From the IMG/VR virus record IMGVR_UViG_3300043640_000116, positions 1 to 32,466 of that record: a stretch of DNA of 32,466 nucleotides. One strand, written 5' to 3'. The notes under the pieces are model-generated. The model was given only the letters and a program-made list of their open reading frames with translations. It was not told the DNA's origin and did not search any database. The stretch comes from a virus. A program made the translations under genes and the position numbers. Position 1 is the stretch's first letter. Every line of letters starts with the position of its first letter. Below, piece after piece: positions 1 to 8,802 of this stretch.

Positions 1-2091
1 ACGCCTGAGATTGCACAAGCCGCCGCCGATGGCCTCAAGGGTGCTGGTGGTAGCGTCGCCCGCCTTACCGCGCTCATTACCGCTGGCAAGGTAAGCGCAA
101 AAGAATTCTTCAATGCCGTCATCTCTCAGGTTCCCGAGCTTGGTGAAAAGCTGACGCGCCTTGCACCTACCATCAGCGGCGCGTTCGCCGTGTTGAACAA
201 CAGCGTGGTGAACTTCCTTGGTAAGCTGGATCAGAGCAGTGGTGTGAGCCGTGCTTTCGGCAGCGCCATTATCTTCATCGCTGACCACATTGATGCGTTC
301 GCAAAGGGCTTGACCATTCTTGGCATTGCGCTTGCAACCTACTTCGCACCCAGCTTTATCCTCGGCATTGCAACCGCGTTCAAAGCGCTTACCGCTGCAA
401 TGCTGGCGAATCCTTTCACGGCCATTATCACGCTCATCGCTATCATTGTGTCCAGCCTTATATTGTTCAAGGACGAACTGGCCGCTCTCAGTGAGCCTAC
501 CAAAACCGTTATCATTGACATCGCCAAGTTCCTGGATAATGCCGTCGGCATGTTCTACGGCGCGGTGAACGTGATCGGAGAGGCATGGTCGCACCTTGGT
601 CCTATCCTTGGGCATTACATCATCGAGACTGCCAACATTGTTCTTGGTGGAATTCAAAGCCTGATTGACGGTAGTGTGGATCTACTCAATAAATTCAGCA
701 CGTCGTTAGGTGGTGCGGGAACCATTGCGCCGCCCAAGATAGTGCTGGACGATCCTTACAAGGACGCGTTGAAAGATACGGGTGAGGCAGCCGGTAAGGT
801 GTATGCCCAAAGCTTCGGCACGGGCTTCCAGGATCTTGCGAAGAGTGTGCTTAAGCCCAAGGGTGCAGCCGGTGGCGCGGGCGCGAACCTTGACAATCCG
901 CTGGGTAAGCAGGTCGTCACGTTGTCGCAACAGCAACAGAGCAGCTTTGACGCCCTGCTTAAAACGCTTGACCCTGTTCGTAGCGCAATGGTGGAAGTAG
1001 CCAAGGCACAACAGCTCATCAACCTTGCCATGCAAGCCGGTGTTATCACCACGGGTGAAGCTGGTAAGCTGCAACAGTTGCTCGCATTGAAATACAAGGA
1101 TCAGCTGGATCCCCTGCGAGCAGTGAACGTGGAACTTGACCGTCAGACTGCACTGCTCCGCTTGAACAATGACCAGCGCGATGTCCAAAGCCAGCTCTTT
1201 GATCTCACCAAGAAGTTGCGCGAGCAGGGTATTATCCTTGACGCCAGTGAAACCAGCGCTCTCACCAAGAAGCTTGAGTTGCTGCAACAGGTGAACAAGG
1301 AGAGCAAGATACAGGATCAAATTCTCCAGGATATTAAAGGTCCGGCTGAAAGCTATGCCAACACGCTCAAGGTATTAAACCAACTGCTCGCGGACAACGT
1401 AATCAGCACGGTTCAATATAATGAAAAGTTGCTCGACAGCCGCATTGCGTTCCTGGACACTCAGACGGATGCAGCCAGCGGGTTCGAACGTGCTGGCCTT
1501 AAGATGCAGAAGTCAGCGGACGATCTTGCTACCACCATGGAAGAAGGCTTGACGGACGCGGCCAATACCGCCGCCGATGCGCTTGCCAACTTCGCTATGA
1601 CTGGCCAGCTTAACTTCAAGCAGTTGGTGAATAGCATACTCAGCGACATCACCCGCCTTGCAGCCAAGTCCGCAACCAATAGCCTGTTCGGTGGATTGTT
1701 CGGCGGCGGTGGTGGAGGCGGTGGCGGTGGTGGCTTCGGCGGATTGTTCAGCGGCCTGTTCGGTAGCGGTGCGCCCGCTGGTAATGCTATCGGTCCTACA
1801 CAGCAAGGCATCTTCGGAAGTTTGTTTAGCTCGCTTGGCTTTGCCAACACTGGGAGCTTTACTGTCGGCGGAACTGGTGGACCTGATAGTCAGATGGTTA
1901 GTTTCCGTGGATCGCCTGGAGAAACGGTAAGTGTGAACAAGCCTGGATCCGGTGCTGGTGGTAACGGCAACCAACCGAATATCAACTTCTATGTAAGTAC
2001 GCCGGACGCCAATAGCTTTAATCGTAGCCAAGGACAGCTCATGGCTCGCGCACAGGCAAGCATGACCCGCGCTCAACGGAGGAACTCGTAA
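1..2091 (+). CDS. Tail tape measure protein, C-terminal part (5' partial)
   Basis: The reading frame is open from base 1, so the start lies upstream; only the last 696 codons are here. A long hydrophobic stretch at about window codons 106-157 and helical, Gln/Leu-rich sequence afterwards fit a tape measure protein, which sets tail length and helps DNA entry through the host membrane. The C-terminal part (around bases 1530-1760) has the pattern of the lambda tape-measure C-terminal domain: a helix with TMEEGLTDAANTAADALAN, then a hydrophobic segment and repeated GLFGG units. A run of about ten glycines is encoded near 1702-1740. The following tail genes support the assignment. The stop overlaps the next start by one base. 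Confidence 0.85.
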   Translation, partial: TPEIAQAAADGLKGAGGSVARLTALITAGKVSAKEFFNAVISQVPELGEKLTRLAPTISGAFAVLNNSVVNFLGKLDQSSGVSRAFGSAIIFIADHIDAFAKGLTILGIALATYFAPSFILGIATAFKALTAAMLANPFTAIITLIAIIVSSLILFKDELAALSEPTKTVIIDIAKFLDNAVGMFYGAVNVIGEAWSHLGPILGHYIIETANIVLGGIQSLIDGSVDLLNKFSTSLGGAGTIAPPKIVLDDPYKDALKDTGEAAGKVYAQSFGTGFQDLAKSVLKPKGAAGGAGANLDNPLGKQVVTLSQQQQSSFDALLKTLDPVRSAMVEVAKAQQLINLAMQAGVITTGEAGKLQQLLALKYKDQLDPLRAVNVELDRQTALLRLNNDQRDVQSQLFDLTKKLREQGIILDASETSALTKKLELLQQVNKESKIQDQILQDIKGPAESYANTLKVLNQLLADNVISTVQYNEKLLDSRIAFLDTQTDAASGFERAGLKMQKSADDLATTMEEGLTDAANTAADALANFAMTGQLNFKQLVNSILSDITRLAAKSATNSLFGGLFGGGGGGGGGGGFGGLFSGLFGSGAPAGNAIGPTQQGIFGSLFSSLGFANTGSFTVGGTGGPDSQMVSFRGSPGETVSVNKPGSGAGGNGNQPNINFYVSTPDANSFNRSQGQLMARAQASMTRAQRRNS

Positions 2092-2702
2092 TGGCTGATG
2101 GATTTGATGAAGTACGTTTACCGGAGGACATTGAACGTGGCAGCCAAGGCGGTCCTATGTTCAAGACCACCATCATGGATTTAAGCAGCGGCTTTGAGAA
2201 GCGTAATAGCGACTGGAGCGAGCAGCGTTGCAGCTACGACGTAGGCTATGGCATTATGACCAAGGATGATTTCAGCTTGGTGCTTAAGTTCTTCTATGCC
2301 CGCAAAGGCCGCGCCCGTGGCTTCCGCTTCAAAGACTGGAGCGACTTTGAAATGCCTAAGCAGGACATCGGCACGGGTAACAACGTACTCCAAGACTTCC
2401 AGCTCTTCAAGACATACGAGGATGATGCCGCCAGCTACGATCGCGCAATACGCAAGCCTGTTAACGGCACGGTAAAAGTATATAAGAACGACGTGCTCCA
2501 GACCACTGGCTACACCGTGGCCTATGATACCGGCATCGTTCATTTCAATACGCCGGTTGTGCTGGGTGTAGTGGTAAGCGCCGAATGTGAATTCGATGTG
2601 CCGGTGCGCTTTGACAGTGACAAGATGGAAGTAAACGTGCAGACCTTCGAGGCTGGCAGTATTCCGCAGATACCTATTATTGAATTGAAGATACGGTCGT
2701 AA
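2091..2702 (+). CDS. DUF2460 family distal tail protein (GTA gp12-like)
   Basis: A 203-residue protein that I recognise as DUF2460: N-terminal FDEVRLPEDIERGSQGGP, then the characteristic SDWSEQR and a FFYARKGRARGFRFKDWSDF segment. In gene transfer agents and related siphophages this protein forms the distal tail ring joining the tube to the hub. Its position directly after the tape measure and before DUF2163 matches the standard order. It starts on the last base of the tape measure stop codon (TAATG), implying translational coupling. Length is typical of the family. Confidence 0.88.
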   Translation: MADGFDEVRLPEDIERGSQGGPMFKTTIMDLSSGFEKRNSDWSEQRCSYDVGYGIMTKDDFSLVLKFFYARKGRARGFRFKDWSDFEMPKQDIGTGNNVLQDFQLFKTYEDDAASYDRAIRKPVNGTVKVYKNDVLQTTGYTVAYDTGIVHFNTPVVLGVVVSAECEFDVPVRFDSDKMEVNVQTFEAGSIPQIPIIELKIRS

Positions 2703-2703
2703 C

Positions 2704-4509
2704 ATGAAAACCATTTCCATTGATCTCACGGATCACTTAGAAGGCGAGCTCACCAGCCTTTGCACTTGCTGGCATTTGACGCGCCGTGATGCTACCGAGT
2801 TCTTCTTCACCGACCTAGACAGGGACATAACTATTGATGGTGACACATACCTAGCGGCCAGCGGCTACAGTCGCAGCGCCATTGAGAACGACAGCACCTT
2901 GGCAGTGGACAACCTTGATGTGCAGGGCTTCCTTGACGATGACAGTATTACCGAAGAAGATCTACGCGCCGGTCTATTTGATTACGCCGCTGTAAATATA
3001 TTCAGCGTGAATTACGAAGACATCAGCATGGGCATTCTCAAGCAGCGCCGAGGCTTCCTGGGTGAAGTGAGCATGACCAACATTGGCATCTTCAAAGCCG
3101 AGTTGCGCGGTATGAGTCAAACTCTCAGCCAGCGTGTCGGTGAATTATATAGCCCGCAATGCCGCGCCGATCTTGGTGATACGCGCTGCAAGGTTCCACT
3201 GGTTCCGGATTTGTTGCAACGCTCAACAGCCGTTACCCTTGGGCAAGTGTATCGTGTCGCTACTGATACCGGCGCAACCGGACAGGCACAGTATGAGAAC
3301 CGCATGTACGAAGTTACCACGGCGGGAACCACAGCGCCGACCGAACCTACCTACGACACCACTGTCGGCAATCCCACCACCGAGCCAAGCCAAAAAGCCA
3401 CGGCCATTTTACGCATGACCGGCCAGCCAAGCAACGGCCAGTTCATCACCATCGGCAGCAAGAGCTATACCTTTCAGACTGTGCTTACGAACGTGGACGG
3501 TAACGTGCTTATCGGCGCTACCTTCGGCGACAGCTATAACAACCTCCTTGCGGCCACGACGCTGGGAGCTGGCAGCGGCACAACCTATGCCGCGCTTACC
3601 ACGGCACACACCACAGTTGATTTTAGCGGCGCACCTTCGACGGGTGTGCTCACGTTAACAGCCAAGACAGCGGGCAGCGCTGGGAATGCTATTGCGACCA
3701 CTGAGACCTTAAGCAATGCAACTTTCGACAATGCCCAAACACACCTAGCGGGGGGAACAGACGGCGCGGTTCTAACGGCACGAGAAGCCTGGATGCGTAA
3801 TGCGGAAATAGTTCATGTGGACAATCGCAGCACGTTCGGCATCACTGTTGTTGAACCACGCGCCGTCGACGACTGGTTCAATGGCGGCGTTGTCATATTT
3901 GAAAGCGGTGATAATGACGGCCACGTTATTGAAATCCGTAACAGCGACGTCGGTGACAAGGCGAGCAGTGTGCTTACCATTACCGGCCAGCCGAGCGATG
4001 GACAGGTGTTCACGGTGGCGGGTAAGACGTACACCATGCAGAACACTCTCACGAACGTGGATGGTCATATCCACATAGGCGCTAACACCACGGCCACAGC
4101 TATTAATATATTGCGCGGTCTTACCTTAGACGTGACCAATGGTGGCAGCTATGCAGTAGCCATGACCGCGCATACGCTGGTTGACTTCCTCACGGCGGGC
4201 GGTAATAACATACTGGTGCGTTCCAAACTTCCTGGCAGCGCCGCCAATGGTTACGGCACAACTGAGAACCTAAGTAATGCCAGCTTCACCGGTCGGACGC
4301 TTGCCGGTGGTAGCGATCAGGAGATAACCGTGTTTCTACCGCTACCCTTCGCTGCACAGGTGGGAGATCTTTTGCGCTTGTATCCAGGGTGTGATAAAAA
4401 TGATAGCACTTGCCGAGACGTATTTAATAACATTCTCAACTTCCGTGGGGAGCCTTTTGTTCCCGGCCAAGACGAGATCATAAAGTATCCAGATGCCAAG
4501 TCGGGTTGA
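2704..4509 (+). CDS. DUF2163 / phage BR0599-type tail hub protein with two inserted repeat domains
   Basis: A 601-residue member of the DUF2163 (GTA gp13-like) family, which forms part of the tail hub. The N-terminal domain (about 1-200) contains FLGEVS, the region around ELRGMSQTLSQRVGELYSP and the CRADLGDTRC cysteines. The C-terminal family signature lies near residues 555-590: GCDKNDSTCRDVFNNILNF followed by FRGEPFVPGQD. The usual family length is about 270-300 residues. The excess comes from two related domains of roughly 118 residues, at about 236-353 and 421-539, placed in two different loops of the parent fold. Starts one base after the DUF2460 stop; its end overlaps the NlpC/P60 gene by 17 bases. 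Confidence 0.87.
   Translation: MKTISIDLTDHLEGELTSLCTCWHLTRRDATEFFFTDLDRDITIDGDTYLAASGYSRSAIENDSTLAVDNLDVQGFLDDDSITEEDLRAGLFDYAAVNIFSVNYEDISMGILKQRRGFLGEVSMTNIGIFKAELRGMSQTLSQRVGELYSPQCRADLGDTRCKVPLVPDLLQRSTAVTLGQVYRVATDTGATGQAQYENRMYEVTTAGTTAPTEPTYDTTVGNPTTEPSQKATAILRMTGQPSNGQFITIGSKSYTFQTVLTNVDGNVLIGATFGDSYNNLLAATTLGAGSGTTYAALTTAHTTVDFSGAPSTGVLTLTAKTAGSAGNAIATTETLSNATFDNAQTHLAGGTDGAVLTAREAWMRNAEIVHVDNRSTFGITVVEPRAVDDWFNGGVVIFESGDNDGHVIEIRNSDVGDKASSVLTITGQPSDGQVFTVAGKTYTMQNTLTNVDGHIHIGANTTATAINILRGLTLDVTNGGSYAVAMTAHTLVDFLTAGGNNILVRSKLPGSAANGYGTTENLSNASFTGRTLAGGSDQEITVFLPLPFAAQVGDLLRLYPGCDKNDSTCRDVFNNILNFRGEPFVPGQDEIIKYPDAKSG
3409..3762 (+). repeat. Inserted domain copy 1 within the DUF2163 protein
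   Basis: Protein-level repeat, residues about 236-353 of the hub protein. It opens with MTGQPSNGQFITIGSKSYTF, continues with LTNVDGNVLIGA, AGSAGNAIATTETLSNATF and ends LAGGTDG. It matches copy 2 in the same gene motif for motif. It interrupts the family's usual segment between TTVGNPTTEP and DGAVLTAREAWMRN. Confidence 0.8.
3964..4320 (+). repeat. Inserted domain copy 2 within the DUF2163 protein
   Basis: Protein-level repeat, residues about 421-539: ITGQPSDGQVFTVAGKTYTM, LTNVDGHIHIGA, PGSAANGYGTTENLSNASF, LAGGSDQ. It sits between the EIRNSD strand and the EITVFLPLPF strand of the parent domain, a different loop from copy 1. The domain type (TGQP-DGQ, ITIGGKTYTF, LTNVDG) is one I associate with many unrelated phage structural proteins; its function is unknown to me. 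Confidence 0.8.
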
Positions 4510-4915
4510 TATTGTCAATGAAGCGCGTACCTATATCGGAGTTCCATGGCGTCATCAAGGCCGGACTCGGAAGGGGCTGGATTGCATTGGTCTCTTGGTG
4601 GTTGTGGCTCAGAAGCTGGATCTCACTGTTCGTGACGTTGTAGGTTATGGTCGCCGTCCTGAGGGCTTCAACTTCACCGCCCGTTTCAAAGAGGAGATGG
4701 AAGAGATACCGCTCCGTGATATTAAGCCAGGAGATGCCGTAACATTTGCAGATGATAAATTCGTTTGTCATGTTGGCATCGTAACGGAAAAATATGGCAA
4801 GGTGCATATCATCCATGGCCATGCAACGCGCCGCCAAGTTCTTGAAGAAGCATACGAAGGGGAGTGGGAACGTAAAGCCCGCAAAGCCTTTCGTTTCCCT
4901 CAGTTGGAGGATTAG
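4493..4915 (+). CDS. NlpC/P60 family tail-associated peptidase (GTA gp14-like)
   Basis: A 140-residue cysteine peptidase of the NlpC/P60 superfamily. The catalytic Cys is in GLDCIGLL (about residue 31) and the catalytic His in CHVGIV (about residue 95), followed by a polar residue in IIHGHATRR. ARTYIGVPWRHQG at the N-terminus is typical of phage members. Such proteins sit at the tail tip and cleave peptidoglycan cross-bridges during DNA injection. The start lies inside the end of the DUF2163 gene (17-base overlap), and the large tail-tip gene begins four bases after the stop, matching the gp12-gp13-gp14-gp15 order of gene transfer agents. Confidence 0.9.
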   Translation: MPSRVDIVNEARTYIGVPWRHQGRTRKGLDCIGLLVVVAQKLDLTVRDVVGYGRRPEGFNFTARFKEEMEEIPLRDIKPGDAVTFADDKFVCHVGIVTEKYGKVHIIHGHATRRQVLEEAYEGEWERKARKAFRFPQLED

Positions 4916-4918
4916 TAG

Positions 4919-7900
4919 ATGGCTGTTCTTGCAATCGCTGCAATCGGCGCGGGACTTGGTAGCACGGTAGGCTTGACGTCTGTCGGCTGGCTGGTCGGCA
5001 GCTTAATCGGTAACATGCTGTTCGGTCCTAAGCCGCCCTCCACCACTGTAGAAGGTCCCCGCTTGGGCGATCTCACCGTAACGAGCAGCACATACGGCGC
5101 ACCCATTCCCTACGCATACGGCACGGCACGTCTTGCCGGTAATATCATCTGGAGCAGCGGCATCCGCGAACAGAAGAACGTTACCAGCCAGCGTTCAGGC
5201 GGTGGTAAAGGTGGCGGCAAGAAAGCGACGCAGACCACCATCACCTATACTTATTTCTGTAGCTTCGCCGTGTGCTTTGGTGAAGGCGAGGCCGATGGCA
5301 TTATCCGCATATGGGCAGACAGTAAATTAATTTATGATGCGGGTAGCGGTACTGATGTAAGCAGCAACATGGAAGGCCTCATCTTCCGCTTTTACCCAGG
5401 AGATGAAATCCAAACTCCTGATGGTATTATTGTCGCGGACAAAGGCGATAACAACGTACCGGCTTTTCGTGGCCTCACCTACATCGTTATTGATAACTTG
5501 CCGCTGGCTAACTTTGGCAACCGCATTCCCAACATTACGGCGGAGGTGGCGTTCAAACAAGCCACGCCGACATTCCCCGTATTGACATGGACGCCTATCA
5601 ATAGCGCCGTCGCGGGAACCAGCACCAGCGGCGCAAGCATGGCGGCTGACCCTAACCGTGGCATCATCTACACTGGTAAGTTCACAGGCAGCACGGGAAC
5701 CTTAGCGTTGCGCCGGATGCAGTATAACAGCCTGAACGAAGATCGCGTGGTGCTGGACAGTGATATATTTGTTGATAGCGCCGTGGCAGATTTTAGCGCA
5801 TTCAGTAACTTCTTCTGTGGACGCGACGGCTATATTTACGGCAACGGTACAGGCGGCAACAGCAAGAAGATCGTGCGCGTTGATCCCAATAGCTTCAAAG
5901 AGGTAAGCCACTTCGGCAGCTCAAGCAGCGGCACAAGCAACACACCAGTTCGCTTTCCGGCGCTGGGTAATATGGGCATGGCCAGCGCATACGGTCCTAA
6001 TGGCCGCGTTGACTTCCTTATCACTGGCGGCTTCTTCAATCAGGTTGGTGTTCTTAACGCCGCTACGATGACCTATGTATGGGGTGACGGCAAGTCCACC
6101 GACGAACCGCGCTTGCTGGGTATTGTAAGCGGTGACATCTATGACGGCCAAGGCACTGCATACGTTATCGGTGGCGGTACGACCGGCGGACCTGGAACCA
6201 GCGCTACCATCGGCATCTATAAGTTCACCATTGATGCTATAGCTGCATACGATGCAACCTACAGCCTTGTGAGTACCGGCGTCCAGTGGGAAAAACTGGC
6301 CACGCTTAACGCCGCTGACGTAATCCCCACGGCTTCTTTCGTGGCCGGTGGTGTATGCCTTGGCCGTGACCCAAGTGACGGCGGTTTACTTATCGCGACC
6401 ACCGATGACGCTGGCGCACACAGCACCATGTTCAAATGGACAGAGGCTGATGGCATTGTGTGGAAGACGGAAGTGCCGGACTTCTATAACGATACGGTGA
6501 GCGGCATACCAAGCCTGAACCGTATGAACGGCGTGAACTATAGCTGGATCGGCGGCACAGGCACAACCCCGCGCACCATCGACTTACGCACTGGCGAGCT
6601 TACCATCGGCACATCTATCGTCGGCTTAGGTGCAAGCTATCCGCAAATGTTTGATGCTACCAGCAACAGCATTCTTTTCCGGAGCGGAACGGGAGTGTGG
6701 AAAAAGGTATTCCTTGGGCGAGCAGCGGCGGAAGGAGATCAACTGGGAGATATCGTAGTTGACATCTGTCGTCGTGTAGGCTTGGGCGAAGCAGACCTTG
6801 ACGTAAGTGAATTAACGGATATCGTTCCTGGCTTTGTGGTGGGACGCCCAGGAAGCGCACGGGATGCACTGGAACCACTCACCCAAGCGTTCTTCTTTGA
6901 CGGCGTAGAGAGCGATTACTTACTTAAGTTTGTTAAGCGTGGTGTTGAATCAGCACTGACCATTCCGCAAAGTGAGCTTGGCTATGTGGACGATGAGACC
7001 GGCGAATGCTGGCGTGAAAGCCGTACTCAGGAAGTTGAACTGCCAGAGCGTGTGAACGTAATCTACATGGAGCAGGATAACGACTACCAGCAAATGACAC
7101 AGTTTGAAAAGCGTGTGGCGTTGCCTAACCCTACCATGTCCAGCAAGAACCAAACGAACCTAGAACTGCCTATAGTATTGAACGCGGATATTGCCAAGCA
7201 GATCGCTCAGAAGTGGCTGTTCACCAGTTGGATCGAGCGCGTAAGCTATGAATCTATTCTCTCATGGCGTTACTTGTTCCTGGATCCTACCGATGTCGTA
7301 ACGATTGAGTTGGATAACGGTAATACCTTCCTTAGCCGCTTAGTAAAGAGTGACATCGGCGCGAACCTTGCTATCAGTACGAACTGGATTGCCCAAGATG
7401 CAGCCAGCTACGACAGCACGGCGGTCGGCAGCCAAGGCAGCGGATTCCCTGTTCAGGTTCCTCCTGGCAGCGCGTTCACCCGCCTGTTCCTGCTTGACAT
7501 ACCGTTGCTCCGTGACGTGGACGACACTGGCGGCATAAGCAGCCGCGCCTATTACTTCCAGGGTGGCTTCGGTCAAACTGGCTGGCCTGGAGCGTTGCTG
7601 TATAAGTCGCAGGACAATGTTAGCTTCTTGGAGGCCGGTGAAAGCGTTACTGAGGTTGCATGGGGAACCATCCCGACCGCCTTACCCGCGCCGACCAGCC
7701 CGTTCGGCACTGACGAAATAAATACCCTTGATGTATTCATGACCACAGGTGCAGATCGCCTTGAGAGTGTGACCACGCTTGAAATGTTAAACGGCGCTAA
7801 CGCTGCTCTCATTATTAATTCCACTGGCCAGCCTGAGGTCATCCAGTTCCGTGACGTACTTGAGAACGACGATGGCAGCTACACTCTCAGCTATTTGTTA

Positions 7901-8437
7901 CGCGGTCGTCGCGGCACAGACACCTTCTGTGGTGGCCACGTTAACGGAGAAACCTTTATCCTCCTGGAGACTGACACGGCGGAAGCTGTACTCCTTGGGC
8001 TGGCAGAGCTCAACGCTGTGCGCTACTACAAAGGCGTCGGCTTCGGTACGCTGTTCGAGAACGCTGATCTGGAAACCCGCACCAATACAGGCCGCGACCT
8101 TAAACCTTATGCGCCGGTAAACGCCAAGGCTACAATCGTATCTGCCGACCTCGTGTTAACGTGGGATCGTCGCACCCGTATGAATGGCCAGTTGCTTGAC
8201 AGCGTGGGAGATGTGCCGCTTAACGAAGCCACTGAGAGCTATAGCATTGACATTTATAACGGAGCCAGCATTGTACGCACTCTCACTGCAACTTCAGAGA
8301 CAGTGACATATACTGGTGCTAACATTACCACCGACTTAGGTGGCATACCGGCAACGCTGAAATTCGCTGTCTATCAAATCAGCGCGGTCGTAGGTCGTGG
8401 CTTTGGCTACATTAAGACGGTGGACGTAACTTCTTAG
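4919..8437 (+). CDS. Large tail-tip / host-specificity protein (GTA gp15-like) with a propeller-like insertion
   Basis: 1172 residues. The N-terminus (1-216) is the usual start of phage tail-tip proteins: a hydrophobic, Gly-rich segment, then STYGAPIPYAYGTARLAGNI, a Gly/Lys loop (94-103) and YTYFCSFAVCFGEGEADGI. The conserved tail_3-type domain resumes near residue 600 (GDIVVDICRRVGL, then SARDALEPLTQAFFFDG) and runs through LRGRRGTDTF. The C-terminus (about 1060-1172) looks like a fibronectin/Ig-type beta domain. Residues about 217-600 are foreign to the core and contain repeated short beta units (for example DPNRGIIYTGKF, GRDGYIYGNG, NGRVDFLITGGF, GQGTAYVIGGG), resembling a beta-propeller. 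The protein likely forms the central tail tip that contacts the host. Confidence 0.85.
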   Translation: MAVLAIAAIGAGLGSTVGLTSVGWLVGSLIGNMLFGPKPPSTTVEGPRLGDLTVTSSTYGAPIPYAYGTARLAGNIIWSSGIREQKNVTSQRSGGGKGGGKKATQTTITYTYFCSFAVCFGEGEADGIIRIWADSKLIYDAGSGTDVSSNMEGLIFRFYPGDEIQTPDGIIVADKGDNNVPAFRGLTYIVIDNLPLANFGNRIPNITAEVAFKQATPTFPVLTWTPINSAVAGTSTSGASMAADPNRGIIYTGKFTGSTGTLALRRMQYNSLNEDRVVLDSDIFVDSAVADFSAFSNFFCGRDGYIYGNGTGGNSKKIVRVDPNSFKEVSHFGSSSSGTSNTPVRFPALGNMGMASAYGPNGRVDFLITGGFFNQVGVLNAATMTYVWGDGKSTDEPRLLGIVSGDIYDGQGTAYVIGGGTTGGPGTSATIGIYKFTIDAIAAYDATYSLVSTGVQWEKLATLNAADVIPTASFVAGGVCLGRDPSDGGLLIATTDDAGAHSTMFKWTEADGIVWKTEVPDFYNDTVSGIPSLNRMNGVNYSWIGGTGTTPRTIDLRTGELTIGTSIVGLGASYPQMFDATSNSILFRSGTGVWKKVFLGRAAAEGDQLGDIVVDICRRVGLGEADLDVSELTDIVPGFVVGRPGSARDALEPLTQAFFFDGVESDYLLKFVKRGVESALTIPQSELGYVDDETGECWRESRTQEVELPERVNVIYMEQDNDYQQMTQFEKRVALPNPTMSSKNQTNLELPIVLNADIAKQIAQKWLFTSWIERVSYESILSWRYLFLDPTDVVTIELDNGNTFLSRLVKSDIGANLAISTNWIAQDAASYDSTAVGSQGSGFPVQVPPGSAFTRLFLLDIPLLRDVDDTGGISSRAYYFQGGFGQTGWPGALLYKSQDNVSFLEAGESVTEVAWGTIPTALPAPTSPFGTDEINTLDVFMTTGADRLESVTTLEMLNGANAALIINSTGQPEVIQFRDVLENDDGSYTLSYLLRGRRGTDTFCGGHVNGETFILLETDTAEAVLLGLAELNAVRYYKGVGFGTLFENADLETRTNTGRDLKPYAPVNAKATIVSADLVLTWDRRTRMNGQLLDSVGDVPLNEATESYSIDIYNGASIVRTLTATSETVTYTGANITTDLGGIPATLKFAVYQISAVVGRGFGYIKTVDVTS

Positions 8438-8448
8438 GAGTACATAAC

Positions 8449-8802
8449 ATGAGCGCTAAAACAGACACGATCCAATACGATAAGTCCGCTAAGATTGTAG
8501 CTGGACAGGATACCAGTGACGTCGTAGATCTGGAAGATACCCTGCTTGCCGGTATCTTTGTTCCAACCGGCTTCCAAGGTACTCGGGTTGATGTACTTAT
8601 TGGCCAGAGCAATAACGTGGACAGCTTGCAGCAACTCGTTGATGAAGAGGGCGACCCCGTTGGATTTGATATTGGTAACGACGGTGTTGCAATAACGCCG
8701 GACAGCCTAAGCAAGTTCGCGATGGTGCGCTTCTTCGCGTTGCAAAGCGACAGCACCGAAAATGCTGACCGTGTAATTGATATCGCAAGGATCAAGCGCT
8801 AA
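8449..8802 (+). CDS. Conserved phage tail-region protein, unknown function
   Basis: 117 residues, acidic, mostly predicted beta strand with no signal peptide or membrane segment. The sequence (YDKSAKIVAGQDTSDVVDLE, then GIFVPTGFQGTRVDVLIGQS) resembles small beta-rich proteins encoded after tail-tip genes, possibly a chaperone-like or decoration component of the fibre. An AGGAG at 8436-8440 sits upstream of the start. Its stop overlaps the next start by one base, so it is probably translated with the receptor-binding gene. I do not recognise a named family. Confidence 0.75.
   Translation: MSAKTDTIQYDKSAKIVAGQDTSDVVDLEDTLLAGIFVPTGFQGTRVDVLIGQSNNVDSLQQLVDEEGDPVGFDIGNDGVAITPDSLSKFAMVRFFALQSDSTENADRVIDIARIKR

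Noticed and set aside
706-1320. Long minus-strand open frame inside the tape measure gene (about 200 codons), with others such as 1513-2076 and 23275-23865
   Set aside because: They lie wholly antisense to strongly supported genes, have no recognisable domains, and arise from codon bias of the + strand genes. No supported gene in the window is on the minus strand.
1699-1740. GGC/GGT repeat encoding about ten glycines, considered as a regulatory or unstable repeat
   Set aside because: It is in frame in the tape measure C-terminal region and reads as a flexible linker; mixed GGT/GGC/GGA codons argue against a slippage tract.
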